A stretch of 64,000 bases of DNA from an uncultured Desulfobacter sp. (GCF_963664415.1 NZ_OY761440.1:1550001-1614000); one strand, 5' to 3'. Numbered from the stretch's first letter, positions 7,923 through 17,619 are shown. The notes: generated by a model from the sequence alone, not told the origin. Translations and numbers: made by a program.

Positions 7923-9022
7923 TATTGGGCTGAAATTTTTGTAAATTCTGATTTCGCAAGATTTTTAAAGTCAAAATCAGGTTGTCCTTGTCTGGAATAA
8001 TAAGCTGAAAATCTACTAAGAATATTTTTAATAAATGGAGAAGAGATCTGAAACTCGGGCTTTTCAAAATTTTCTGTGTATTCCGTAAACGTACAGCTAT
8101 GGACATCTCTAAATTGAATAACTCCACCAGTGAAAAAAGAAGTTTCTGGCAACCAATGATAATTAATGCCTTGATTATTTTTAATATAATTTTCTATAAC
8201 CGATTTTTTCTTTTTCGAATTCCCTTCAGATTTACCTGATTTACTAATTTCCTCATTATATAATTTAGTTAAATTAGTATCAATTCCACAAATCAGAATA
8301 TGATCTGTTTTCATTTTCCCATTTGGTCTTAAAACGAGATCACATTCCGGACTCAAAACAACAAAAGCATTACTGTGTTCTTTATTTTTAATAATACTTC
8401 CTGTCCTTAGGCTTTGATTCATTGGTGGGCGAATATACATCTCTTCAGGAAGACTTCTCTTTCCGTCTTCTAAGAGTTGAAGCAAATGATTTACTGTTAA
8501 CCTTAATAACGGTTTAACGGTATCTTCCCCGTTTTCTGTATATTGTAACCATTTATCAATATTTGGAATAATGTTATCCCAGTATATAGAATTTAAAGCC
8601 TTTTCTATAATACCGGTCCTCTTCATAATATCAGTTAATCCCGATTTCTTAATGCATATAAATGTATTAAGCACGGTTTTGAACTCTGTGGTCCTTTCGA
8701 GCGTCATAACCGTCTTCGCGCCTTCGGGCACATTCTCAGGATTGGCTGAAAGTACTATTACAGGGCACCTCGCTTTATTAGTGATTAACTCTATTAATTC
8801 CAGACCTGCAAACTTGTCGGGTGATTGTGTGTCTAATTTAAGATCAATGACAGCGCTATCAAAATCATGCTCATCTATTAATTTCTGCGCCGCTTCAAAA
8901 TTAGTTGCTGTTGTTACCGTTATGGAATGATCATTTTCTTCATTGAAATCTTCTATGTTAAAATTGTAGGAGTCAATCTGTGTTTGATCATCTTCAACAA
9001 TTAGCAGACTCAAGTCAGTCAT
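7922..9022 (-). CDS. Response regulator with uncharacterised C-terminal domain
   Basis: 366 residues. A receiver domain covers residues 1-120: acidic pocket E10-D11-D12, probable phosphoacceptor D60 in AVIDLKLD, and the Ser/Thr switch at S92 in VIVLSAN. The usual Lys after strand beta-5 is not evident (TLERTTEF there). The C-terminal 240 residues resemble no output domain I know; they include VVLSPECDLVL (about 221-231) and a Lys/Ser-rich loop near 270. Start chosen at ATG 9022, which has a perfect AGGAGGTGA and overlaps the kinase stop by a few bases. It probably receives signal from the adjoining dual-GHKL protein. Confidence 0.85.
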   Translation of the reverse strand: MTDLSLLIVEDDQTQIDSYNFNIEDFNEENDHSITVTTATNFEAAQKLIDEHDFDSAVIDLKLDTQSPDKFAGLELIELITNKARCPVIVLSANPENVPEGAKTVMTLERTTEFKTVLNTFICIKKSGLTDIMKRTGIIEKALNSIYWDNIIPNIDKWLQYTENGEDTVKPLLRLTVNHLLQLLEDGKRSLPEEMYIRPPMNQSLRTGSIIKNKEHSNAFVVLSPECDLVLRPNGKMKTDHILICGIDTNLTKLYNEEISKSGKSEGNSKKKKSVIENYIKNNQGINYHWLPETSFFTGGVIQFRDVHSCTFTEYTENFEKPEFQISSPFIKNILSRFSAYYSRQGQPDFDFKNLAKSEFTKISAQ

Positions 9023-11207
9023 TAGTCACCTCCTTTTTTTCAAGTCTGAAATAAGCACCACCACTGAATTCGAGAGCTTTTAATATTAAGTTGCTCCTAT
9101 CAGCAGCTTCTCCAGCAATTGATAACCCCAGACCAGTACCTTGCGGTTTAGTCGAAAAACCAGGTTCAAAAATCACCTGATTTTCAATATGCTTTTTTGA
9201 AATTCCAAGGCCATTGTCATAATAATCCAATGCATCAAAGTCGTTTCCGTTAAGCTTTATTTCAATATTAATTTGCTTTGGGGAATCATCCTCTCTTTTT
9301 GAAAGCCAATAAATGCTGTTCTCAATCAGATTTGTCAAAATAATTTGGATATCCTGTGGCCAACAGTCAAATAGAATTTTCGACTCATCGCTTAAATTGT
9401 ATGTAATTCCTTCCCGGTCCAATTGGCTCGCAAATGTTGTTAATGCTTTTTGGATAGCCTGCCTTATATTTACTTTACTTTTCCGCCCCCGTTGTACGGA
9501 AGCAAGGGGGTCTAACTGCTTATAAAAACCGGCAAGAGTTTTTGCATTAATTACGGATGTATGAATTACAGTTGTAATTTTGTCTTCGATCGATTGAGTG
9601 GGCTTTTTCAGCCATTGTTTCAACCACTTTTCGAGCAATGGAAATGTATTAATATAATAACTGACAGGTTTCCTTCCCTCATGGAGAACTACATTTATAA
9701 TTTTGCCTAAGGTTGCTTGTCCTTGATATACTGCGATTGCTTTCTGAAGCTCTTCTAATATTTTTCCCTGTTTTTCTTCTTTTTCAGTTATATATCCTAA
9801 AATTTTATTAGAAGCTTCTGAGTCTATCTTTTTGAGATTCAGAACCTTCTTCACCTTATTACCAAGATCTGAAAAATCAGTCAGATATTTAATATTTTGT
9901 TCAATTTTATTTTTATCATGTGAAAGATTTTCTCTATATCTGTATTCAAATCGCCTTTGTTCAAGTTCTATCAAAACATATTCAGTTATTATTTTTTGAA
10001 GAGCTTGAAATGCTTCGTTTTCTTTGAGGCCATCTCTTGCGCTTTTTTCTTCAAGTCCAGATTCTTCCTCTGATTGAATATGTATATAACCGATAACCTG
10101 ATCGCTACCGATTTTCATAGAAGGATTTTGAACTCTTCTCTTATTTAAAATAAGCCAGTCATATTCAGGATCACCCAATGGCCTTATTCTAAACCCATTC
10201 CGATAAACGCCGATCCCATTGTATTCATTTAATAAGTTTCTGGCTTCCCTTTTGCCAAAAAGGGAACCATCTGGTCTTCTTAATCCGGAACCACGTGTTA
10301 TAAGTTCGTCAATAGCATCAGCATCTCTATCATATACCCGGATATCAAATTCTATTGTCCCACACTTTGTGCCACCTTTAATCTCAAACGGGATTTCTTC
10401 ATCGACACTATTTTTTATTTTTTGTGTTGAGTAAACAGACATCCCCAAACCAGATTTTTTAATTTCTCCTTTAATTCTATAATCGAAGGAATCTATAAGT
10501 GGTATGGATTCTATATTTTTGGATATGTTTCTTGATTTGTCATCGAATAAATTTTCATAAATCGTTTTGATAGTAAATTCATCTTCTATTTTTTTGTCTC
10601 TTCCGAAAGTCCCTACTGGAGATACTAATTTAGCAAGTTCAAATTCAAGCTTATTAACACCAGAGTCTTTTTCTCCTGTCCATAATTTAATTTTTTCTAT
10701 TGAACAATCAATTGTTAAAACAGTGCCATGGCGTTCTGTTGTATCCGTTGTCTCAACAAGAATGGGGACATCTTCCAAGTATTTTGCTTTTTCAAAATCA
10801 GACCATTGGACCAGAACTTCGGTTTTTTCGCCTTTTGGTGTGACTGTTTTAAGATAAAGATCATTGCCAAGAATGGCTGCAGACCATCGGCCGATTCCCT
10901 TTCGACCTTGCATAGTTCTGTTACTTTTCTTTCTTCTTATAACTTTATCCGTTGTCGATGGCACTAACCAATTATTAATGACATCATTACGAGTCATACC
11001 ATGGCCATGGTCCGTAACAATAATTTGAAATTTGTTTCTATTTTGAGAAACTTTAAAATGAATTACAACATCATTTGAATCAGCATCATAAGCATTTTTT
11101 ACTAACTCTACGATTGCAGCATGTTCATCTTTGATTAGATCCCGACCGATCGTTAATAAATGCCTTCCCGCTGGTCGGATTTTAAAGAGATTCTCATTAG
11201 CATCCAT
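9015..11207 (-). CDS. Dual-GHKL ATPase / histidine kinase-like sensor
   Basis: 730 residues with two Bergerat ATP-binding folds. The first is MutL/Hsp90-like: VELVKNAYDAD (E34, N38), DHGHGM (66-71) and GRKGIGRWS (101-109). The second is histidine-kinase-like: NLIENS (626-631), DNGLGI (664-669) and GTGLGLS (690-696). Between them lies a long helical region (400-560) with a possible phosphoacceptor His509 in VLHEGRKPV. No membrane segment, so it is cytoplasmic. It overlaps the methyltransferase stop by 11 bases and has AAAGGAG upstream. This resembles ATPases found beside methyltransferases in defence islands rather than a classic membrane sensor. Confidence 0.85.
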   Translation of the reverse strand: MDANENLFKIRPAGRHLLTIGRDLIKDEHAAIVELVKNAYDADSNDVVIHFKVSQNRNKFQIIVTDHGHGMTRNDVINNWLVPSTTDKVIRRKKSNRTMQGRKGIGRWSAAILGNDLYLKTVTPKGEKTEVLVQWSDFEKAKYLEDVPILVETTDTTERHGTVLTIDCSIEKIKLWTGEKDSGVNKLEFELAKLVSPVGTFGRDKKIEDEFTIKTIYENLFDDKSRNISKNIESIPLIDSFDYRIKGEIKKSGLGMSVYSTQKIKNSVDEEIPFEIKGGTKCGTIEFDIRVYDRDADAIDELITRGSGLRRPDGSLFGKREARNLLNEYNGIGVYRNGFRIRPLGDPEYDWLILNKRRVQNPSMKIGSDQVIGYIHIQSEEESGLEEKSARDGLKENEAFQALQKIITEYVLIELEQRRFEYRYRENLSHDKNKIEQNIKYLTDFSDLGNKVKKVLNLKKIDSEASNKILGYITEKEEKQGKILEELQKAIAVYQGQATLGKIINVVLHEGRKPVSYYINTFPLLEKWLKQWLKKPTQSIEDKITTVIHTSVINAKTLAGFYKQLDPLASVQRGRKSKVNIRQAIQKALTTFASQLDREGITYNLSDESKILFDCWPQDIQIILTNLIENSIYWLSKREDDSPKQINIEIKLNGNDFDALDYYDNGLGISKKHIENQVIFEPGFSTKPQGTGLGLSIAGEAADRSNLILKALEFSGGAYFRLEKKEVTND

Positions 11208-12471
11208 TGTCTATGGACTCCTTTAATTTCTCTGCAATTTTTTGTCCCAGTAATACTGGCACAGCATTCCCAATCTGTCTGTATGCTGCGGCTCTACTAT
11301 GTTTTTCAGTATGGCCCTCAAAATAATAATCGTCTGGAAATGTTTGAATCCTGGCGGCCTCTCTTGGTGAGATGGATCTATTTTGATGAATATCAGGATG
11401 TATATAGTAGTGACCGTCTTTTTGAAGGTGTGCCATAATTGTATGAGAATATTCCATGTTATATGCAACAACTTTAAATCTGTCTGTGAATGATTTCCTG
11501 TTTTTGTGTGTTTTAAGTCTTTCTGGGAGATCGTTATAGTCTAATCGCTCTTTTTTATTTGACCATTTATTAACAGCAATTCGATAAATCTCCAGATCCT
11601 GTTCTGTATTCGGGCGGGCAATATGCCAAGTTACCATGCCAGATCCATTCACAATTTTATTACGGGTTAAATAATCGTGCGGCATTGAATGTAAAGGTAC
11701 AGGTTTAATCGTTCCCCCGCCCGCTTGAATGGGGGGAAGATCGCCTATTAATTCTCTTATTTTTAAGTTTGGACTTTCTTTATTGGGCTCTGGGAATTTG
11801 AAATTATCATTTCCTTTTTTGCCGACAAGTATAATTCGACGGCGGTTTTGAGGAATTCCATAGTCATTTGCTGTAATGATTTTACTTTCTGTCCGGTACC
11901 CTAAGCGTTTAAAAAGATTTACCATTCCATCGTAATATTTGTTTCCGTCAATATCTTTCGCTGACAGAAGTCCCACTACATTCTCGAAGACAAAATATTT
12001 AGGGGCGTAATATTTTAAGAATTCACCATAATATTTATAAAGATAATTTCTTGAATCACCTACCATTCTATTTTTATCTCTTGAACGACCAACAAGTGAA
12101 TACGCTTGACATGGAGGTCCTCCTATTATTAGATCAGGCTTTTCCCCTTCTAATAATAAGTCAATTTTACTCAAAATTTTTTTTAAAGTATTTTTTTCAA
12201 TTTTTTCGTTGATAATTGAACTCAATAGCTTTTCAGGAATAAAATTATAAAATTCTCGTCTTGAAATTTCCCCTCTGAGATATTTAAAGTAAACGAATAG
12301 CGAATCATATTGTTTGAGATAATGATATGCTGTTCTTGTTTTCAGGGTGTTGCAGGCACCTTTATCAGCCTCAACATGAGCAATCGGTTTAAATCCTGAT
12401 CGAATAAAACCTTCTGATAAACCACCGGCACCAGCAAATAGATCCAGAAAATTATATGCGTTTTTATTCAT
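11197..12471 (-). CDS. DNA (cytosine-5) methyltransferase
   Basis: 424 residues. Motif I is FLDLFAGAGGLSEGF (8-22), motif IV is GGPPCQAYS with catalytic Cys121, and motif VI ENV is at 163-165. Motif VIII (QNRRRIILVG) and the C-terminal motif IX/X region (GNAVPVLLGQKIAE) are present. There is an extra helical stretch of about 60 residues between motifs II and IV. It is the first gene of the four-gene leftward operon. No restriction endonuclease gene is present on either side. The region to the right (12,472-12,792) holds no gene and presumably the promoter. Confidence 0.95.
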   Translation of the reverse strand: MNKNAYNFLDLFAGAGGLSEGFIRSGFKPIAHVEADKGACNTLKTRTAYHYLKQYDSLFVYFKYLRGEISRREFYNFIPEKLLSSIINEKIEKNTLKKILSKIDLLLEGEKPDLIIGGPPCQAYSLVGRSRDKNRMVGDSRNYLYKYYGEFLKYYAPKYFVFENVVGLLSAKDIDGNKYYDGMVNLFKRLGYRTESKIITANDYGIPQNRRRIILVGKKGNDNFKFPEPNKESPNLKIRELIGDLPPIQAGGGTIKPVPLHSMPHDYLTRNKIVNGSGMVTWHIARPNTEQDLEIYRIAVNKWSNKKERLDYNDLPERLKTHKNRKSFTDRFKVVAYNMEYSHTIMAHLQKDGHYYIHPDIHQNRSISPREAARIQTFPDDYYFEGHTEKHSRAAAYRQIGNAVPVLLGQKIAEKLKESIDNGC

Positions 12472-12792
12472 TTTTTTCTAAGCAACTCCACAAAATGGGA
12501 ATATGAAAATATAATTTTTTAGTATATGAAAAAAAGTATCATTTGTATATTCATTACTCTGCCAAAAATTAAATCGTTCGAAAATGATGGCATGATTGAA
12601 AATTAACCGTACCGAAACCTCGAAACAGGCAGACTAAGGTAAAGTATCAAATATTAGTGATATGTGAAACACAACAATAAAATGGTTGCGATTTTGGTTG
12701 CAGGTTTTATCCAAAAATAGACAAAAAAAGAAAGAATATGGAGTCCGGATTTTTGAAACAAAGGGCTTTTAGAGCTTTCACAACAATAACAG
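12472..12792. other. Gene-free stretch before the attachment-site fragment
   Basis: About 320 bases without a credible gene. AT-rich sequence just right of 12,471 is the likely promoter region of the leftward methyltransferase operon. Short open frames at 12,654-12,898 on the minus strand are antisense to the tRNA fragment and are not genes. Confidence 0.5.
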
Positions 12793-12842
<50 letters not shown>

Positions 12843-13189
12843 TTAATTCCCCAATATGCTATTTCCAAAAATAAAATACTCATGATCAGTTTTCGCATGG
12901 GTTTTTATTTACGTTGTAAGCCGCCATTAGACAAACACACGAGCCTCTTCCATATTTTGAGGGTTGCAATTGTGTTCTGCTTCATGTTATTTGCATTTCC
13001 TGCTTTATCTTTTAACTCGGCTATGCGGTCTCCAGTCGTTTAAATTCCCCTTGTATCTTGGTTGTCTTGAGTTTGTTCAGAGCGTTGCAAGCGAGGAAAG
13101 GCCTTGCTTTATTCGCTTGTTGTCGAACTTCTGCCCCAATAAGACCTTGAAACGTAACATGAGGCAATTTTAAGTTGTAAAATAAAAAA

Positions 13190-13215
13190 CGGCGTATATT
13201 TAAAAATATACGCCG
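13190..13215 (-). terminator. Intrinsic terminator of ssb
   Basis: CGGCGTATATTT (13190-13201) is perfectly inverted as AAATATACGCCG (13204-13215). On the minus strand the hairpin is followed by a T-rich run (GTTTTTTATTTT). It lies 29 bases past the ssb stop. Confidence 0.8.
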
Positions 13216-13243
13216 CAGTTTTACAAAAAAATAATTGGTACTG

Positions 13244-13777
13244 TCAAAACGGGATATCGTCATCCGGAATGGATGGGCCATGCCCATCCGGCATACCGGG
13301 TTCGGCCGGTCCCTGGTAATTATCTGAATTGGGCGCAGGCCGGTTCGGGGTATATCCACCTCCCCCCCCACCGCCGGAATTCGGCTGGTTTTGATATCCG
13401 CCTCTTTGGTAATCGTTCCCCCCTGGGCCGGACTGACCGCCGCCGTCCCGACTACCCAGAAACATGAAGTTTAAAACCACAATTTCCGTGGTGTAATGGG
13501 TCTGCCCATCTCTTTCCCAGGGCCGGGTCTGCAACCGCCCTTCTATATAAACCTGTTTGCCTTTGGATAGGTATTTTTCACAGATTTCAGCCTGTTTGCC
13601 GAATACCACAACCCTGTGCCATTCTGTTTTTTCCTGGCGCTCTCCTGTGTTTTTGTCCGTCCATTGCTCACTGGTCGCCAAGGTAAAATTCACCATAGCC
13701 AGACCCTGTTGCGTATACCTGATTTCAGGATCTCTTCCTAAATTACCGATAAGCATGACTTTATTTAAACCTGCCAT
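13244..13777 (-). CDS. ssb: Single-stranded DNA-binding protein
   Basis: 177 residues from ATG 13777, chosen over an upstream TTG because AGGAGAG is spaced correctly for it. It has the canonical N-terminal OB-fold (MAGLNKVMLIGNLGRDPE...), a Gly-rich/Gln/Asn/Pro tail and the acidic tip DDDIPF that binds partner proteins. It is a housekeeping protein protecting single strands in replication and repair. It ends the gyrB/dnaN side of the core region and marks the return to chromosomal sequence after the tRNA-Pro fragment. Confidence 0.97.
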   Translation of the reverse strand: MAGLNKVMLIGNLGRDPEIRYTQQGLAMVNFTLATSEQWTDKNTGERQEKTEWHRVVVFGKQAEICEKYLSKGKQVYIEGRLQTRPWERDGQTHYTTEIVVLNFMFLGSRDGGGQSGPGGNDYQRGGYQNQPNSGGGGGGGYTPNRPAPNSDNYQGPAEPGMPDGHGPSIPDDDIPF

Positions 13778-13800
13778 ATTCAACTCTCCTTTTTATCTAA

Positions 13801-16215
13801 TTAGTAATCCAGGGAAGACACTTCCAATGCATGCTTCTGGATAAAATTACGCCGGGGCTCCACCTCTTCACCCATGAGTAGGGTAAATATCTCGTCAGCT
13901 TTTTCTGCATCTTCAATATCCACCTTGAGCATAATCCTTTTTTCCGGATTCATGGTTGTTTCCCACAGCTGATCCGCGTTCATTTCACCTAGACCTTTGT
14001 ACCGCTGTATATTGATGCCCTTTTTGGCTTCGGCCATGAGGAATTCATAAAGGCCGTTTAAATCATCAAGGGTAGTTACGGTTTTTGCGTCTGCGGCCCT
14101 TGAGGAGATGGAAAAGGGTGGCTGGTTCAACTCTTTTATTTTTTCATAGGCCTGGCGCATTTTCTGATAGTCGTTGGTACCAAGAATGTCTCTTCCCACA
14201 CGCAGCAGCTTTGTCTGCCCTGTGTTGTCCAGGATATCCATTTCATAAATGTTGCGTTCCTCATCAAATTCAATCTGCTGGGGGGCGTATCCTTTATCTT
14301 GAAGCATCCCGGACAAGGCTTCCAGGTTGGTTTTTTCTTCCAGGAAGCGCTTTGAACTAACCCCTTCCTCGATCAGGGCAAACAAAAGATCGGTATCATA
14401 ATCGCGTTTATGAAGCTGGTTCATGTTGTTGTAGTAATCTGTCATGTTTTGCAGGAATGCATAGAATTCATCCTCGGTCAGAGGTGTATCCTGGCTGTTG
14501 AGGACGATCTGTTTCTGGGATGCAATTCTGCGGATCAGGTAGTCGGCGTATTCATTTTCATTTTTTAGGTATACGCCGTTTTTTCTTGATCCCACCCTGA
14601 AAAGCGGGGGTTGGGCAATATATAGATAGCCGTTTGATATCAAATCCGGCATCTGGCGGTAAAAAAAGGTGAGCAGCAGGGTCCGGATGTGCGAGCCGTC
14701 CACGTCCGCATCGGTCATGATCACCACTTTATGATAGCGGATTTTTTCTATGTTATACTCTTCCCTGCCCGCGCCTGTACCTAACACCGTAATGATGTTT
14801 TTTATCTCGTCACTTCGAAGAATTTTATCGAACCGCGCTTTTTCCACATTGAGAATTTTACCTTTTAATGGAAGGATGGCCTGAAAGCGACGGTCCCGAC
14901 CCTGTTTGGCAGACCCGCCTGCAGAATCGCCCTCCACGAGGAACAGTTCACGCTCTGCAGGGTCGGCAAACTGGCATTCGGCAAGCTTGCCCGGCAGTGT
15001 GGAATCAAGCAGTGTCCCTTTTTTACGGGCAAGTTCCCTGGCTCGTTTGGCTGCATCCCTGGCCCGTGCCGCATCCACGCCCTTGGCGATGATTTTTTTG
15101 GCTACATTCGGATTTTCTTCCAGGAACTGGGCCAGTTTTTCGTTGAGCAGGGATTCAACAATGCCTTTGACCTCATTGTTCCCCAGTTTTGTCTTGGTCT
15201 GGCCTTCAAACTGGGGCTCCATGAGTTTGACCGAGATGATGACGGCCAACCCCTCTCTCATATCATCGCCGCCGATTTTGATGTTCTGCATGTTTTTGGG
15301 CAGATTGCTGTTGCCTGAAATATAGGCATTCACCGTACGGGTCAGGGCCCCTTTAAACCCGGATACATGGAATCCGCCTTCAATAGTTCTGATGTTGTTG
15401 GCAAACGAGTACAGTTTTTCCTTGAAGGTATCATTGTACTGAATGGCCACCTCTATCTGAACATCGTTTTTATCCCCTTCAATATGAATGGGATCGTGCA
15501 GTGGGGTAGACGCCCGGTTCAGGTATTCCACAAAGGAGATAATCCCCCCTTCATAATGAAAATCATCTTTCTGGGCGGATCGTTCGTCCTCAATGACAAT
15601 TTTGATCCCTTTGTTCAAAAATGCAAGTTCCCGCATACGCCGGCATAGTGTGTCGTAGCTGAACTCATTTTGATTCATAATGGTGAAATCCGGGATGAAC
15701 GTAATTCTGGTTCCCTTTTTTTCCGTATCACCAAGGACTTGCAGTTCAGTGAGTTTGTGACCTTTGGAATAGGTTTGATTGTAGATTTTACCGTTCTTGA
15801 ACACCTCCATGGTCAGGTGTTCGGACAGGGCATTGACAACGGAGATACCCACCCCATGCAGGCCGCCGGAAACTTTATATGCATCCTTATCGAATTTGCC
15901 GCCGGCATGCAGTTTGGTCATGACCACCTCGCAGGCCGGTATCTGTTCGGTTTCGTGCATTTCAACGGGGATACCCCGGCCGTTGTCTTCCACACTTACC
16001 GACATATCCTCGTGGATGGTGACAAGAACCGTATCGCAATATCCTGCCATGGCCTCATCAATGCAATTGTCCACCACCTCATATACGAGATGGTGAAGGC
16101 CTTCAAGGTCCACGTTGCCGATATACATGGACGGTCTTTTCCGAACAGCTTCAAGGCCTTCTAAAACTTTGATGGCGCCTGCGCCGTAATCTTTACTTCC
16201 TTGATTTTTATTCAT
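13801..16215 (-). CDS. gyrB: DNA gyrase subunit B
   Basis: 804 residues, normal length. The N-terminal GHKL ATPase shows YEVVDNCIDEAMAG, VEDNGRGIPV and GGLHGVGISVVNALS. The Toprim domain shows EGDSAGGSAKQGRDRR and DADVDGSHIRTLLLTF. The C-terminus has QRYKGLGEMNADQLWETTM. It forms the A2B2 gyrase that introduces negative supercoils. Its ATG overlaps the dnaN stop (ATGA), so the two genes are coupled. No gyrA or recF is seen between the neighbours. Confidence 0.98.
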   Translation of the reverse strand: MNKNQGSKDYGAGAIKVLEGLEAVRKRPSMYIGNVDLEGLHHLVYEVVDNCIDEAMAGYCDTVLVTIHEDMSVSVEDNGRGIPVEMHETEQIPACEVVMTKLHAGGKFDKDAYKVSGGLHGVGISVVNALSEHLTMEVFKNGKIYNQTYSKGHKLTELQVLGDTEKKGTRITFIPDFTIMNQNEFSYDTLCRRMRELAFLNKGIKIVIEDERSAQKDDFHYEGGIISFVEYLNRASTPLHDPIHIEGDKNDVQIEVAIQYNDTFKEKLYSFANNIRTIEGGFHVSGFKGALTRTVNAYISGNSNLPKNMQNIKIGGDDMREGLAVIISVKLMEPQFEGQTKTKLGNNEVKGIVESLLNEKLAQFLEENPNVAKKIIAKGVDAARARDAAKRARELARKKGTLLDSTLPGKLAECQFADPAERELFLVEGDSAGGSAKQGRDRRFQAILPLKGKILNVEKARFDKILRSDEIKNIITVLGTGAGREEYNIEKIRYHKVVIMTDADVDGSHIRTLLLTFFYRQMPDLISNGYLYIAQPPLFRVGSRKNGVYLKNENEYADYLIRRIASQKQIVLNSQDTPLTEDEFYAFLQNMTDYYNNMNQLHKRDYDTDLLFALIEEGVSSKRFLEEKTNLEALSGMLQDKGYAPQQIEFDEERNIYEMDILDNTGQTKLLRVGRDILGTNDYQKMRQAYEKIKELNQPPFSISSRAADAKTVTTLDDLNGLYEFLMAEAKKGINIQRYKGLGEMNADQLWETTMNPEKRIMLKVDIEDAEKADEIFTLLMGEEVEPRRNFIQKHALEVSSLDY

Positions 16216-17333
16216 GATAGATGGATGGCCATTATTACGCAGATAAGGTTATTGTTTTTCATGCTTTTAACGATGCAGGGGCTTTTGCTGTCTTTTATGT
16301 TCAATGTCACAATTTCGTCGTCGAACAGATTTAGGGCGTCCTTGAAGTATCTGGGATTAAAAGCGCTTTTAATTTCTTCGCCTGAGAAACCAAGCATAAG
16401 TTGTTCTTTTGATTCGCCGATCTCAGGGTTGGTAATGGTAACGGTCAGGTTATTATCCGTGAAGTTGAATACAACGCTTTTATAGTCTTCCGAGGTAAGG
16501 ATGGATACCCGTTTCATCAGTGTCAGAAACATTTCCCGGTCAATTTCAACGGGGATCATGTCCTCCAGGTTTATGACAAGCTTGTAGTCCGGATAGTCGC
16601 CTTCAAGCAGTTTGATCATGATGGATTCGTTGGCCCGCTGGAACACAAAATGATTTTTCTTGACGCCCACCTTGATGGGTTCTATATCGGAATCAATGAA
16701 TTTTCCAAGTTCGGTCAGCCCTTTTTTGGGGATGATTATCCGGGACTCCCCTAAATCAAGATTTCCTTGAAACGGCACATCAAAACAGTGAAGCCGCCGT
16801 GAATCCGTTGAAACGATCCGAAGCATTTCTGCGCCGTCAACCTCGGCCTTTTCAATCAAAGCGCCCAGGACATAGGTCCTTTTTTCCTCGTTCTGGTATC
16901 CAATCACCGAAGAGACGGCGACCATCTGTTTCAGGTCTTTGGCTGCAACCTCTATGAAATTGACGTTTTCAATCACAGGGGTTTCCGGAAAATTTTCATA
17001 GTCCGAAGAGACAATGTGATAAACACTGTCCCCGGATCCTATTTCAACCCACCGGTTTTCAACTTCATTAATGCAGATATTTTCATTGGGGTATTCCCTG
17101 ATAATTTCAAAGAATTTTTTTGAATTGATAGACAAAATGCCCGGCGTTTCAACCTGTGCCTCATAGGTGCCGGTGAAAACCGTTTCAAGGTCATTGGCCG
17201 TGATGGTGATTTTTGACTCCGCTGCCTTGATCAAGAGATCAGAGGTGATTTTTAAATTTGTTTTTCTGCCGGTGATACCCTGAACTTTTGCCAGAACTTC
17301 CAGGATATCCTTTTTGTTGAAGGAAAATTTCAT
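16212..17333 (-). CDS. dnaN: DNA polymerase III beta sliding clamp
   Basis: 373 residues with the beta-clamp pattern: N-terminal MKFSFNKKDILEVLAKVQ, LLEGDYPDYKLVI in the second half, and a C-terminal MKNNNLICVIMAIHLS. It encircles DNA and tethers polymerase III. It precedes and overlaps gyrB. dnaA is not adjacent in this window: to the right come the inverted repeat at 17,481-17,609 and an EFR1 protein. AGGA lies upstream of ATG 17333. Confidence 0.97.
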   Translation of the reverse strand: MKFSFNKKDILEVLAKVQGITGRKTNLKITSDLLIKAAESKITITANDLETVFTGTYEAQVETPGILSINSKKFFEIIREYPNENICINEVENRWVEIGSGDSVYHIVSSDYENFPETPVIENVNFIEVAAKDLKQMVAVSSVIGYQNEEKRTYVLGALIEKAEVDGAEMLRIVSTDSRRLHCFDVPFQGNLDLGESRIIIPKKGLTELGKFIDSDIEPIKVGVKKNHFVFQRANESIMIKLLEGDYPDYKLVINLEDMIPVEIDREMFLTLMKRVSILTSEDYKSVVFNFTDNNLTVTITNPEIGESKEQLMLGFSGEEIKSAFNPRYFKDALNLFDDEIVTLNIKDSKSPCIVKSMKNNNLICVIMAIHLS

Positions 17334-17480
17334 TTAGAATCCTTTTTTTGTCATCTGTTAAACCAGATAAGTCTATAATAAACTGTCTGATTTATCAAGA
17401 GAAATGGCAGAGGCGTTACGCCTTGAGAGGCCGTATTATAGACCTGTTCCGGGCGGAGGGCCAGATAAAAATCCGTGCCC

Positions 17481-17609
17481 GACCGAAAACCGTAAATTTT
17501 GTAAACTACTTCGTTGATCGCAAATTTTAATCCTCTAAATACTTCATGTATTACTCCAATTAAAATTTGCCCCCGCCTTGTAATCGACAAAATTTTCAGG
17601 TTTTCGTTC
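17481..17609. repeat. Large imperfect inverted repeat, MITE-like
   Basis: Two arms of about 60 bases face each other around an AATAC-ttcat-GTATT core. The outer pair is GACCGAAAACC against GGTTTTCGTTC, the middle is AAATTTTGT against ACAAAATTTT, and the inner is GCAAATTTTAAT against ATTAAAATTTGC. It lies between the 3' end of the EFR1 gene and the dnaN promoter. It has no coding potential. It may be a non-autonomous mobile repeat or a structured 3' end. Confidence 0.6.
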
Positions 17610-17619
17610 AGGCACTAAT

